From: Sporosarcina highlanderae
GTDB taxonomy: Bacteria > Bacillota > Bacilli > Bacillales_A > Planococcaceae
Assembly: GCF_030433715.1 (NCBI RefSeq)
Contig: NZ_JAROCC010000002.1
Coordinates: 248,001 to 312,000, forward strand
Direction of reading: 5' to 3'
DNA length: 64,000 bases
The notes beneath the pieces were generated by a model. The model made no database searches and had not been told where the DNA came from. It saw only the letters and a list, made by a program, of their open reading frames with translations. This document shows, piece after piece, positions 54,265 through 63,086 of this stretch (positions within the stretch are counted from its first letter, which is position 1; each line of letters opens with the position of its first letter). Made by a program: the position numbers and the translations under genes.

Positions 54265-55025
54265 TATGCAGTCACATCACGCTTAACAAAGCTTGTATAG
54301 CTGATCACCAAGAACACAACGACGTAAACTCCCAATACTGCAAGTGAAAACGGCATTGTCATGTCCTCTACCAACATCATCCCGGTTTCAAACTGAGTCA
54401 AATCCATATGTGTGAACAGCAAGTATTTGGCAATTTCATATTTCGCAAGCAACGCGGAAATCGTCGTGCCTGTGAAATAGATGAATAGGGATAATCCGAT
54501 TGCGAGCGAGCTTGAACGGAAAACACTTCCGACAGCAAATGCGAATGTTGATGTAACAAACACACTGCCGAATGACAGCAATACCATATATAAGCTTTTT
54601 CCCCAAACGTCGGATAAACCCTGATCCGTCCCCGATTTAAACAAAACAATCGCCAATAGGATGTAGACAACGTATCCAATTACCATAAGAAACATGCCGA
54701 ATAGATTTACTGTAATAAACTTCGACGTAAGGATTTTCCACCGTTTCACCGGTCGCGTCAGAAGCATTTTAATGGTCCCTTGTGAAAACTCCGACGCGAC
54801 AATGCCCGCCGCAACGATGACTGTCAGCAATAGGACGGTTCCGCCAAGTGAAGACGGATCCCCAATCATCGATTCCCTTGTGAAATTGCCCCCCATATTC
54901 TGGGTACTAATATATTTCATCAAACTCATCATGCCTGCAGTCATCACAATCATGATCGCAACCATGACCCACGTACCTTTTTTATTCCACAATTTCATCC
55001 ACTCATTTTGCATAAGTTTCAGCAA
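54264..55025 (-). CDS. ABC-2 type transporter permease
   Basis: About 253 residues, six hydrophobic helices, with the ABC-2 motif IVAAGIVASEFSQGTIKMLLTRPVKRW. TTG 55025 has GGAGG eight bases upstream and overlaps the ATPase gene by 23 bases; a GTG at 55034 is possible. Partner of the ATPase just upstream. Substrate unknown; bacitracin/lantibiotic-type export is the usual guess for this family. Confidence 0.82.
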   Translation of the reverse strand: MLKLMQNEWMKLWNKKGTWVMVAIMIVMTAGMMSLMKYISTQNMGGNFTRESMIGDPSSLGGTVLLLTVIVAAGIVASEFSQGTIKMLLTRPVKRWKILTSKFITVNLFGMFLMVIGYVVYILLAIVLFKSGTDQGLSDVWGKSLYMVLLSFGSVFVTSTFAFAVGSVFRSSSLAIGLSLFIYFTGTTISALLAKYEIAKYLLFTHMDLTQFETGMMLVEDMTMPFSLAVLGVYVVVFLVISYTSFVKRDVTA

Positions 55026-55920
55026 TTTGGCCACCTCCAGTCATCTCAAGGAACTCATCTTCCAACGTTTTCTTATGTGGTTGCAACGCGAAAACTTCCA
55101 AGCCTTCAGCAACGAACGATCGCATGATTCCCGGAATCTGCTGTTGCTCCACATTCGCTAACAAGCCGCTTTTGAAATCATCCACACTGAATCCTTCATT
55201 TACAAGCAGCTGCTTCGCCCTCTCAACAGGAGTAGCTTCGATATAATAGAACGATTCCTTCGTCTCCGACATTTCACGGATATCGATCAGCTTCCCATTC
55301 TGAATGACAGCAATCCGATCGCACATCAATTCGATTTCAGACAACATATGGCTGGAAACGAAAACGGCAACCCCTTCAGCCTCCGCAATCCCACGCAAAT
55401 ACGTACGGAACTCCCGGATGCCCGCCGGGTCAAGTCCGTTTGTCGGTTCATCCAATATCAAGAACCTCGGACGGTGCAATAAAGCCTGCGCTAATCCAAG
55501 TCGCTGACGCATCCCAAGCGAATACGTCCCAACTTTTTCATGAATACGGTTTTGCATCCCTACTTGGCGGACAACCTCATCAATCCGCTCCTTCGTCACG
55601 CCTTTATGCATGCGTGCGAAATGGACCAAGTTCTTGTAACCCGACATGAACTTATACATTTCCGGATTTTCAACGATAACGCCGACCTTCGAAAGGCCTT
55701 CCTCGAAATTATCCCGCAAAGATACCCCTACAATGACGACGTCGCCGCCCGTTTGCTTCATCAGACCGACCATCATCCGGATTGTCGTCGTTTTCCCCGC
55801 TCCATTCGGACCAAGAAAACCAGTAATCGTTCCCGGATACAGTGACAAATTCAGATCATTAATGATTTTCTTACCGCCGATTGTTTTAGATAAATTCTTT
55901 AATTCCACTACAGGTTTCAT
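55003..55920 (-). CDS. ABC transporter ATP-binding protein
   Basis: 305 residues. Walker A GPNGAGKTT, signature YSLGMRQRLGLAQAL, Walker B FLILDEPTNGLDP, and a C-terminal domain of about 90 residues as in the BcrA-type ATPases. It overlaps the upstream ATPase gene by four bases and the downstream permease gene, so all are co-translated. Confidence 0.9.
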   Translation of the reverse strand: MKPVVELKNLSKTIGGKKIINDLNLSLYPGTITGFLGPNGAGKTTTIRMMVGLMKQTGGDVVIVGVSLRDNFEEGLSKVGVIVENPEMYKFMSGYKNLVHFARMHKGVTKERIDEVVRQVGMQNRIHEKVGTYSLGMRQRLGLAQALLHRPRFLILDEPTNGLDPAGIREFRTYLRGIAEAEGVAVFVSSHMLSEIELMCDRIAVIQNGKLIDIREMSETKESFYYIEATPVERAKQLLVNEGFSVDDFKSGLLANVEQQQIPGIMRSFVAEGLEVFALQPHKKTLEDEFLEMTGGGQIAETYAK

Positions 55921-56633
55921 TTTACATTCCCCTCCTGTTTCCCATCTCTGAACAACGATACCATCCAGCTTGTTGCATCCACCCCATAGAAATCTCTTAT
56001 CACGTCAACCGCTTCATGTGCAATGATAACACCGCCTCGCATGACGATAATTTCATCCAAAAGCGGTTCGACCTCCCGGATTTCATGCGTCGACATGATA
56101 ACTGTCTGACGCTCCGTGTCTGTAAAACGGATGAGCCCTTTCGAAATATCATCCCGCACCATCGGGTCGAGCCCGGAAAACGGTTCATCCAACAGATAGA
56201 CATCCGCTTCACGCGCAAGCGTCACGGCGATTTTCACACGCCCCCGATTCCCTTTGGACAAGCTCTTTATCTTCGAATCAAGCGGCACATTCAGAAATTG
56301 AACAATCTCCTTCGCCTTCAGAACATCAAAATCCTCGAATTGTGATTCATAGAAGTCAATAAGCTGTTGAACTGTGAAATACGTATAGAAATCATCCGTA
56401 TCGGACATATATGCGATCCTTGAAGCAATCCTTCGCGTAATCGGCTTTCCGTCAAACTCCGCGCTTCCACTATTGGGTGTCAATAAACCCGCCATCATCT
56501 TCAATAATGTCGACTTTCCGCTCCCGTTTTCACCGACAAGCCCGATCACTTTCCCTCTTGGAATAGATAAGGTAACGTCCTGCAAAGCTCTTTTACTTCC
56601 GTACTTCTTCACGATATGTTCCAAATTAATCAT
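55917..56633 (-). CDS. ABC transporter ATP-binding protein (YtrB-like)
   Basis: About 238 residues. Walker A GENGSGKST, signature LSKGNRGRVKIA, Walker B VYLLDEPFSGLDP. ATG 56633 overlaps the GntR gene by eight bases, with GGGGTG upstream. The pairing of a YtrA-type regulator with this ATPase is that of the ytrGABCDEF operon (cell-wall antibiotic response). Confidence 0.88.
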   Translation of the reverse strand: MINLEHIVKKYGSKRALQDVTLSIPRGKVIGLVGENGSGKSTLLKMMAGLLTPNSGSAEFDGKPITRRIASRIAYMSDTDDFYTYFTVQQLIDFYESQFEDFDVLKAKEIVQFLNVPLDSKIKSLSKGNRGRVKIAVTLAREADVYLLDEPFSGLDPMVRDDISKGLIRFTDTERQTVIMSTHEIREVEPLLDEIIVMRGGVIIAHEAVDVIRDFYGVDATSWMVSLFRDGKQEGNVK

Positions 56634-56994
56634 TATCAGCACCCCGTTCCTGCAGACACTTCACAATTTCATCCGTCGTAAATCCGAAAGCCGCCACGTT
56701 TTGAAGGAATGTCGTGATAAGCTGTTCCTTCATTTCATTGCGAAGCGCTGTAATTTTCTCCTGGTCCTCCGTCACGAACGATCCCTGCCCCCTTCTTGTC
56801 TCAGTGATCTCCATCTGCTCCAACTCCTTGTAAACGCGCTGCATCGTATTCGCATTCACGCCAACTTCCACTGCATATTCACGGACGGACGGCAACTTTT
56901 CGCCCGCTGCGAGTGTGCCGCGCATAATATCCCCCAAAATCCGGTCGATGAGCTGCTGGTAAATCGGCTTATCCGGTAAAAAATCAATGCTCAT
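56626..56994 (-). CDS. GntR family regulator (YtrA subfamily)
   Basis: 122 residues: a winged helix (YQQLIDRILGDIMRG, LPSVREYAVEVGVNANTMQRVY) and a short C-terminal dimerisation helix pair, the length of the YtrA subfamily. It is the third gene of the operon. A 22-bp palindrome before the operon's first gene is the likely target. Confidence 0.92.
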   Translation of the reverse strand: MSIDFLPDKPIYQQLIDRILGDIMRGTLAAGEKLPSVREYAVEVGVNANTMQRVYKELEQMEITETRRGQGSFVTEDQEKITALRNEMKEQLITTFLQNVAAFGFTTDEIVKCLQERGADND

Positions 56995-56996
56995 CG

Positions 56997-57650
56997 TTAA
57001 TACCTCACTTTCTTCTCAAGCAAAACTGCACCACTTGCAAATAATACGATTGAAATGAGGATGTATACGAGTGAACCTATGTTAGGTCCAAATCCTCCCC
57101 ATATTACCTCTATAATTCCCCATACCATTGACCCAAAGAAGAAAAATATAAACAAAACAATCATCGCCAACCAGCCAATCTTCAATGACAAAAGCCTATA
57201 GATCACCCAAATCGGCAAACTTGCTGAAATCGCGAAAGTGGTAGTAAGGAATACTTTTAGCAAGTTCGGCCATTTAGGGATAACCCCTTCAAATCCACCG
57301 ATAAAATAGGCGACAACCCCTATGACACTCCAAATCAGGTTAGATAGTCCTACTAATAGTAGAGCCATTAGCATCTTGGAGCCTAAAAGCCGTGTTATTG
57401 AAGCTGGGGAATGCAGCCATACATCTGGCCGCTTCATATCCGTATGAAGACTATGGACGAATAGCAACGCTCCAAAATACATTTGAAAAAACGAGAACGA
57501 ATTCGTAATTTCTATAACGTCGAATATTCCCCCAACCGCGAGGGGTGCGAAACTTGAGACCGCAATCACGGTGAAAAGCAAGATAAACGCAAAGAATGTA
57601 TACCTCATCAACGTCCATTCTTTACGAAATAAACCATTCCAGCTGATCAT
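56997..57650 (-). CDS. Membrane protein, ABC-2 permease-like (operon gene 2)
   Basis: 217 residues, about six helices. Starts MISWNGLFRKEWTLMRYTF, the WNGLFRKEW type motif shared with the preceding gene product (WNGLLHKEW), so the two are paralogues. ATG overlaps the preceding stop. Probably forms the channel with the adjacent ATPase. Confidence 0.75.
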   Translation of the reverse strand: MISWNGLFRKEWTLMRYTFFAFILLFTVIAVSSFAPLAVGGIFDVIEITNSFSFFQMYFGALLFVHSLHTDMKRPDVWLHSPASITRLLGSKMLMALLLVGLSNLIWSVIGVVAYFIGGFEGVIPKWPNLLKVFLTTTFAISASLPIWVIYRLLSLKIGWLAMIVLFIFFFFGSMVWGIIEVIWGGFGPNIGSLVYILISIVLFASGAVLLEKKVRY

Positions 57651-58438
57651 AACCTCACCCTCTTTTCAAATAAGGTGATAGCCAAGTAAAGTATGCCGAC
57701 TGTAAAGAAAATAGCGAAGGCAATCTCACCTACGTACAAGACCGTATTTTGGAACATAAAGTTATCATATGAGATTTCAATATTAGTATTTTTTATTGCT
57801 ACCAAATCAAAGCGTCCTACCTTTATAAACCGTTCATAAAATGAAGAACTTGTGACCTCGCCATAAACTCGTGCTGAAATGATAAATAAGACCAATGTGA
57901 TGACAAGCGAAAACCCTTTAAGAAGCGGTTTTAGCAGTTGATCAATGACGATAAAGAAAAACCCATAAACCATAAATTGGATAGACATGAGAAAGACAGC
58001 ACTTATTAACAGGACGCCTACAAACAGTAATTCACTGAACATCACTTCCGGATGCGGTGTAAATAGATAACGTGTTGCAACGACCACCACCGGAACGAGT
58101 AAATATACCAATCCCATTCCCGCCGCCATGAACAGCTTCACCCCAATAAGTTTGGACGTCGTCGCCGTTGAATGAAGCCATAAATCCGGCACTTTCATAT
58201 CTTTGTTGAAGGTAGTCGCGAACGCGATGACCGGCACAAAAACACAGGCACCCGCCGCCACGAAGCTGATGATCATCGCCATCTCAAATACGGGAAACTC
58301 TCCCTCTCCCACCGTTAATACCTTCAAGAATGTCGGGAATATGAACAATCCCATGAGCATCAGAAGGACCAAAACGATTATTTGTACCCTCCATTGCACC
58401 CATTCCTTATGCAATAAACCATTCCACTGCTTCACCAT
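57647..58438 (-). CDS. Membrane protein, ABC-2 permease-like (operon gene 1)
   Basis: About 263 residues from ATG 58438 (AGGAGG five bases upstream; GTG 58435 is an alternative), with about six hydrophobic helices. Paralogue of the next gene. An open frame upstream to 58477 lies in the operator and is excluded. Confidence 0.75.
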   Translation of the reverse strand: MVKQWNGLLHKEWVQWRVQIIVLVLLMLMGLFIFPTFLKVLTVGEGEFPVFEMAMIISFVAAGACVFVPVIAFATTFNKDMKVPDLWLHSTATTSKLIGVKLFMAAGMGLVYLLVPVVVVATRYLFTPHPEVMFSELLFVGVLLISAVFLMSIQFMVYGFFFIVIDQLLKPLLKGFSLVITLVLFIISARVYGEVTSSSFYERFIKVGRFDLVAIKNTNIEISYDNFMFQNTVLYVGEIAFAIFFTVGILYLAITLFEKRVRL

Positions 58439-58455
58439 CTTCCCCTCCTGTATCG

Positions 58456-58477
58456 GTGTATTAGTTACATAGTACAC
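58456..58477 (-). promoter_or_regulatory. Candidate YtrA-type operator
   Basis: 22-bp palindrome GTGTATTA-N6-TAGTACAC with one mismatch between arms, 18 bases before the operon's first start codon. Position suits autorepression by the GntR protein of the operon. Confidence 0.65.
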
Positions 58478-58557
58478 TACAATGTTTAATGGTGCAATGC
58501 ATTTTAATTATTTTCTGAAGATTAATTCGAAAGTCCTTTTGATTCCACGGCGAGAAG

Positions 58558-58680
58558 TTATCGATCATTTCCCGGAGTTTATCGGTCATTTCCCGGCACT
58601 TATCGATCAATTGAAGCGATTTATCGGTTATTTCCCAACTTATTTCGATTATTTCCCAAGATATATGGTCAATTCGGGAC
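58558..58680. repeat. 21-bp tandem array 6 (core TTATCGrTCAtTT)
   Basis: Units start at 58558, 58579, 58600 and 58621, exactly 21 apart, with two more degenerate units to about 58680. The core is close to that of array 5. It lies between divergent genes. Confidence 0.85.
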
Positions 58681-58734
58681 TATTCACCCACTCAAAAAGA
58701 AACCTCTTAGTCGCTCAAAAGCATTTGGCGCGAC

Positions 58735-58806
58735 AAAAAAAGGGTGCTAAGATGACTTCCTCCGCGAGACTTATCACGAAGTCAATTATCCATAAGCACC
58801 CTTTAT
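58735..58806. other. Long imperfect inverted repeat
   Basis: AAAGGGTGCT near 58738 pairs with AGCACCCTTT near 58795; inside, GACTTC pairs with GAAGTC. On the minus strand the structure ends in TTTTTTT, so it could be a small structured RNA or a terminator with a large loop. No gene needs it as a terminator on that strand. Confidence 0.5.
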
Positions 58807-58888
58807 ACATATTGTTTCATTTTCCGTCATAGCTTCTCTTGACAAACTCCCATACACTTAAGATAACAACAATAAAGGAGAGATCCAT

Positions 58889-59257
58889 ATGCCAGAATTC
58901 CTCACAGGCATCGACCATATCCAAATTGCAGCGCCACCGAATTCCGAAGAACAGGCACGCAAATTTTACGGCGAGCTACTCAGAATGAAAGAAATCCCGA
59001 AACCAGAAAACTTACAAGGTCGCGGTGGATGTTGGTTCCAATGCGGTGCACAAGAAGTCCACATCGGTATCCAAGCAGATTTCACGCCAGCAAAAAAAGC
59101 GCATCCCGGATTCACCGTACGTGCGCTCGAAGAATTGAAATCCCGTCTTATTGCGTCCGGCTACCCAATCACCGATGAACCACCAATCGCTGGCCGTGCC
59201 CGCTTCTTCACAAATGATCCATTTGGCAATCGGATCGAGTTTTTGGAATTTGACTAA
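58889..59257 (+). CDS. VOC (glyoxalase/bleomycin resistance) family protein
   Basis: 122 residues, two beta-alpha-beta-beta-beta modules: GIDHIQIAAPPNSEEQARKFY and the C-terminal ARFFTNDPFGNRIEFLEFD. Metal ligands would be His (IDHIQ), His (QEVHIGI) and Glu (RIEFLE). GGAGAG precedes the ATG. Function may be dioxygenase, glyoxalase or resistance; not decidable. Convergent with the next gene, with a four-base overlap. Confidence 0.85.
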   Translation: MPEFLTGIDHIQIAAPPNSEEQARKFYGELLRMKEIPKPENLQGRGGCWFQCGAQEVHIGIQADFTPAKKAHPGFTVRALEELKSRLIASGYPITDEPPIAGRARFFTNDPFGNRIEFLEFD

Positions 59258-60204
59258 GACACAATAATATCCTTCTCCTGCTGATCCAAACGATTCAACT
59301 CTTCCATGGCTTCATCGCGTTTTCGTCGCAGCTGGTCCTGCACCCGGCGGACATCGCGGAGCACGACATTCAGCTTACTTTTTGCATCCGTTATCCGCGA
59401 ATGCACCGCCCAGTCGGAGAAGATATTATCGAAGAAAATATCCGTGAATGTGAAAAAGTCTCTTTGATTTACATTGAAAGATTCCGATGCAAAATTTTGG
59501 ACGTCCATCAATTCCGTCTCATAATGCCGAAGGGCTCGTTGCGCGCGGTGGACGAGGTCGTCCGAGCTGTTCATTTCCGAATACTTCATTGCGGAAACAA
59601 TTAGACCCCCACCTAAAAACGTGTCCCACATCGACAGCCCTTCGGCATTGCCCAACTTATCGAGCGCTGCGTCAAGTGTCCTCATCGCCTTGTCACCCGC
59701 TTCATACGCCTCGTCGATTTCCCTGACCAGCGACCGGACGCGCACTCGATCATCTGCGATTTTCTGCAAAGTACTGTTCGCCACCGAATCATTCTGCCGG
59801 ATCCACGCCTCTTTTTCCTTCAAGAAGTCTGCCCAATCTTCATCGATATAAAGAAAATCCTCCCGATTCATCTGTTCCCGTAGCCGGCCAACTTCCGCCT
59901 CCAAATCCGTCACTGTCTTCTCTGCCTCATTGTATTTCAGTTCGGCCTCCACGACTTCATTCATTTCTTTTTCCATTTGCACATCCCATTTGCCCGTCCA
60001 CTCTTTGAGTTTGTTTGCAAACGAGAATTTCCCAAGTTTCACGACATCCTGTTGCTCCTTCGTTAGTTGCCTATGCAAACGATCCCGCAACTGGACAGCT
60101 TCCTTATATTGCGCTTCTGCACCATCGAACCTCCGCTTCACCCGGTTCCGTTCATTCCGCAGCATCGTCAACTCCATTTGCCGTTCATGAATATCCGCTC
60201 TCAT
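59254..60204 (-). CDS. Coiled-coil protein of unknown function
   Basis: About 316 residues, almost entirely helical and charged (for example ERQMELTMLRNERNRVKRRF, VTDLEAEVGRLREQM, VQDQLRRKRDEAMEEL). One less charged stretch (MWDTFLGGGLIVSAMKYSEMN) sits mid-protein. No ATPase motif. ATG 60204 follows GGAGTGAGTGCG. Probably a structural or scaffolding protein. Confidence 0.75.
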   Translation of the reverse strand: MRADIHERQMELTMLRNERNRVKRRFDGAEAQYKEAVQLRDRLHRQLTKEQQDVVKLGKFSFANKLKEWTGKWDVQMEKEMNEVVEAELKYNEAEKTVTDLEAEVGRLREQMNREDFLYIDEDWADFLKEKEAWIRQNDSVANSTLQKIADDRVRVRSLVREIDEAYEAGDKAMRTLDAALDKLGNAEGLSMWDTFLGGGLIVSAMKYSEMNSSDDLVHRAQRALRHYETELMDVQNFASESFNVNQRDFFTFTDIFFDNIFSDWAVHSRITDAKSKLNVVLRDVRRVQDQLRRKRDEAMEELNRLDQQEKDIIVS

Positions 60205-60255
60205 CGCACTCACTCCTTTCCTTATATACGGAAAATATCGTTTGAGGTTTCAATC

Positions 60256-60289
60256 AAAAAAGCCGCCCCTGTAAAAAGGCGACTTTCCT
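60256..60289 (-). terminator. Terminator of the thioesterase gene
   Basis: AAGTCGCC/GGCGGCTT stem with TTTT on the minus strand. Confidence 0.7.
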
Positions 60290-60772
60290 TCAATGTTTAA
60301 TTTCCCTACGCAGCTTCCGATGGTCTCGACGAGCGGGACCTGTGTCGAATAACCGCTTTTCGGCTTCGGTTTCCGGATAGATGCCCGGAACCGGCGTCGG
60401 CCTGTTATTTTCATCCATGGCAACCATCGTCAGAAACGATTCTGTTGTCAACTTGGTCGTGCCGGTTACCAAATCCCTTGAATGAACCGTCACGAACACT
60501 TCCATCGATGTGCGGCCAGTTGAACTGACAACCGCTTCGAGTTCAAGTATATCGCCGACCTTTGCCGATGATAGGAAGTCAACTGAATCGATGGATGCAG
60601 TGACGGCAGCAGCCTTGTTGGAATGCTTCATCGCCGCAATGGCGGCAATTTCATCTATGTACGCTAACACTTTCCCACCAAAAATCGTCTGCATGTGGTT
60701 CGTATCCGGCGGTAGCACAAGCCTCGTATTGATTGTACGTGAGTGGCTCATCGGCCGTTGTTCCATCGTCAT
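60290..60772 (-). CDS. Acyl-CoA thioesterase (hot-dog fold)
   Basis: About 160 residues. Motifs TRLVLPPDTNHMQTIFGGKVLAYIDEIAAIAA and VTASIDSVDFLSSAKVGD are those of the YciA/BACH-type thioesterase family; FGGKVLAYIDE includes the catalytic Asp. It hydrolyses acyl-CoA. Several ATGs follow AAAGGAAG (60775, 60772, 60766); 60772 chosen by spacing. Confidence 0.85.
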   Translation of the reverse strand: MTMEQRPMSHSRTINTRLVLPPDTNHMQTIFGGKVLAYIDEIAAIAAMKHSNKAAAVTASIDSVDFLSSAKVGDILELEAVVSSTGRTSMEVFVTVHSRDLVTGTTKLTTESFLTMVAMDENNRPTPVPGIYPETEAEKRLFDTGPARRDHRKLRREIKH

Positions 60773-60818
60773 CATCTTCCTTTCTCTACTCCTTCTATTA
60801 TACCCATTTCCAAAAAAC

Positions 60819-61526
60819 TCACTCGAATAACATGAGGGAGTAGGAGTGCTCAAACGAGAAATGGCCGTCCCGCTTCACGCTTTCCTCAATGATCCTTCCG
60901 CCCTGCATGACATAAACTCGGTCACATAAATGCTCAACGACTTTCAAATCATGAGAAATAAACAAAATCGCCATGCCCATCTCCCGGTTCAGCCGCTGAA
61001 TCAACTCAACAATTTCCTTCTGTATCAATCGATCCAAATTCGATACGATCTCATCACAAACTAACAGCTTCGGTTCGACAAGGATTGAGCGCAGGAGATT
61101 TACCCGTTGACGCTCCCCGCCACTTAATTCCGAAGGGCGCCGGGCCAAATGCTTCTCTTCCAAACCTACTTTTTCAAGCATTTCGCGGATATGGGCGTCT
61201 CGATCACCTTTCATCTTCCGGAGTGGTTCCTTCAAAATTTCGCGAACAGTCCAGGATGGATTCATAGCGGCGGTTGCATTTTGGAAGACGATTTGACAGG
61301 AAGCATAGAAATCATCTGCTGTCGCAAATGAAACCGTGCCTTCATCCGCGGATTCCAAACGCATGATCAGTCGGGCTAATGTGCTTTTCCCGCTGCCACT
61401 TTCACCGACAATCCCAACAATCTCACCCTCGTCAACTGTCAGATTGATATCTTGAAGGATAGCCTTTTTCGGTTTCCCTCGGCCATAGCTTTTTGAAAGA
61501 TGTTCTACATTCAGCACTTCCGGCAC
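60819..61526 (-). CDS. Peptide/nickel-type ABC importer ATP-binding protein 2
   Basis: 235 residues, short like NikE. Walker A GESGSGKST, signature LSGGERQRVNLL, Walker B LLVCDEIVSNLD (Ile where Pro is usual). It lies eight bases after the first ATPase and completes the permease-permease-ATPase-ATPase order of dipeptide/nickel (PepT) importers. Confidence 0.88.
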   Translation of the reverse strand: MPEVLNVEHLSKSYGRGKPKKAILQDINLTVDEGEIVGIVGESGSGKSTLARLIMRLESADEGTVSFATADDFYASCQIVFQNATAAMNPSWTVREILKEPLRKMKGDRDAHIREMLEKVGLEEKHLARRPSELSGGERQRVNLLRSILVEPKLLVCDEIVSNLDRLIQKEIVELIQRLNREMGMAILFISHDLKVVEHLCDRVYVMQGGRIIEESVKRDGHFSFEHSYSLMLFE

Positions 61527-61534
61527 CCCCTTTC

Positions 61535-62281
61535 CTAAAAACGGCTATCAAGCAACCTCTTTGTATATTCATGCATCGGATTTGCCAAGACATCCTCAAC
61601 AGACCCCGTCTCAACTACCTCGCCTTTCCGCATGACGATCATTTCATCCGCCACGTCCGCGACGATATCCAAATCATGCGTGATGATGAGTACCGTCGTA
61701 CCGCCTTCATTCAACACGCGAAGCCACTTGATGAACTCCTTCTGGACGACCTTATCAAGCGCAGACGTCGGTTCATCCGCTATCAAAAACACAGGCTCCA
61801 TATACAATGCACAAGCAATCATGCAACGCTGCAGCATTCCACCTGATAACTCAAACGGATACCGATCCATGATATCGGCGGACAAGCTTAACCTTGAAAG
61901 GATTTCCGGCATCTTCGCTCGAAATTTCCCCTCATTGTCACCAACCCGGCCTGCGGAAAATGCATACAACTGCCGCTCCATCTTCACACTCGGATTAAAG
62001 CTGTTCAATGCATCCTGAAAGATCGTGAAAAACTCACCCTTCCGCAATGCCGCCTTTCTTTCGGAAGTTGCTTTCAACAAGTCCAGGTCCTTATAAAACA
62101 CTTCGCCATAAGCACGCGCACTTGCAGGCAACATCCCTAACATCGCAGATACTGTCATACTTTTCCCGCTTCCGCTTTCACCGATCAGCGCCGTCACTTT
62201 CCCTTCCGGAATTAAAAACGAGCTGCCATGAACGACAGGGACACCTTTTATTTCAACTGATAATCCTTTCGCCTCAAGCAT
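61535..62281 (-). CDS. Peptide/nickel-type ABC importer ATP-binding protein 1
   Basis: 248 residues. Walker A GESGSGKSM, signature LSGGMLQRCMIA, Walker B FLIADEPTSALD. Overlaps the permease gene by eight bases. NikD/DppD type; the cargo cannot be told without the solute-binding protein, which is outside the window. Confidence 0.88.
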   Translation of the reverse strand: MLEAKGLSVEIKGVPVVHGSSFLIPEGKVTALIGESGSGKSMTVSAMLGMLPASARAYGEVFYKDLDLLKATSERKAALRKGEFFTIFQDALNSFNPSVKMERQLYAFSAGRVGDNEGKFRAKMPEILSRLSLSADIMDRYPFELSGGMLQRCMIACALYMEPVFLIADEPTSALDKVVQKEFIKWLRVLNEGGTTVLIITHDLDIVADVADEMIVMRKGEVVETGSVEDVLANPMHEYTKRLLDSRF

Positions 62282-63086
62282 GGAACCGTCTCCTTCCGGG
62301 ATCTTTCAACGCTTCTCCGATGAAGTTAATGGATAGGATCGTCAAGAAAATGAGAAATCCAGGGAAAACACCGATCCACCATGCGCCGATCAACAAATCA
62401 TTTTGGGCATTGTACAGCATATTCCCCCACGACGGAATTGCAGGCGGTATGCCGATCCCAAGGAAGCTTAGCGATACTTCGATAAATATAGCCCCCGCTA
62501 AATTGAAGATTGTCACGACGAACAACGGCGGCAAGCTGTTGCGCAGTAAATGTCCTGTAATGATCTTCCATAAAGGGGTTCCGAACATTTTCGCCATTTT
62601 AACGTACTCCGCATCCTTCAATCGGATGAATTCCGAGCGGACAATTCGTGCAGTCGTGAACCATCCCGTCACGCCTATGATGAATGTCATCCCCCACATC
62701 CCGCCTTGCATGATCGCCTGGAAACCTAACACCAAAACAAGTGACGGGATGGAAATGAGCGCTTCAAGAATCCTCATCATGACGCTATCGGTCCATCCAC
62801 CGACATAACCACTTATTCCTCCATACACGATTCCGATGACAAATGACAGTGCGACCGACAAGCTGGCGACTGCCAATGTCACTTTTCCACCTTCCAATAA
62901 CCGAGAGAATACATCCCTTCCAAGATGATCCGTCCCTAACAGATGTCCGTTCCCGGGTGGAGAATAGACAGCGTCCAGATCCATTTCATTAACCGGATGG
63001 GTTGCTAAGGGACCGGAAAGCAAAGTCATAGCGACAATCAAGCCTAAAAGTGAGCACCAGAAAACAAGCATTTTCCTTGGTTTCAT
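62274..63086 (-). CDS. Peptide/nickel-type ABC importer permease (DppC/NikC type)
   Basis: 270 residues, about six helices; an N-terminal domain with GTDHLGRDVFSRLLEGG, typical of DppC/NikC, and the coupling motif RSEFIRLKDAEYVKMAKMFG. It overlaps both neighbours by a few bases. Confidence 0.9.
   Translation of the reverse strand: MKPRKMLVFWCSLLGLIVAMTLLSGPLATHPVNEMDLDAVYSPPGNGHLLGTDHLGRDVFSRLLEGGKVTLAVASLSVALSFVIGIVYGGISGYVGGWTDSVMMRILEALISIPSLVLVLGFQAIMQGGMWGMTFIIGVTGWFTTARIVRSEFIRLKDAEYVKMAKMFGTPLWKIITGHLLRNSLPPLFVVTIFNLAGAIFIEVSLSFLGIGIPPAIPSWGNMLYNAQNDLLIGAWWIGVFPGFLIFLTILSINFIGEALKDPGRRRFHA

Noticed and set aside
3835..58680. Arrays as CRISPR loci
   Set aside because: Units are 20-21 bp in total with 8-10 bp between cores, no 30-bp spacers, no leader and no cas genes.
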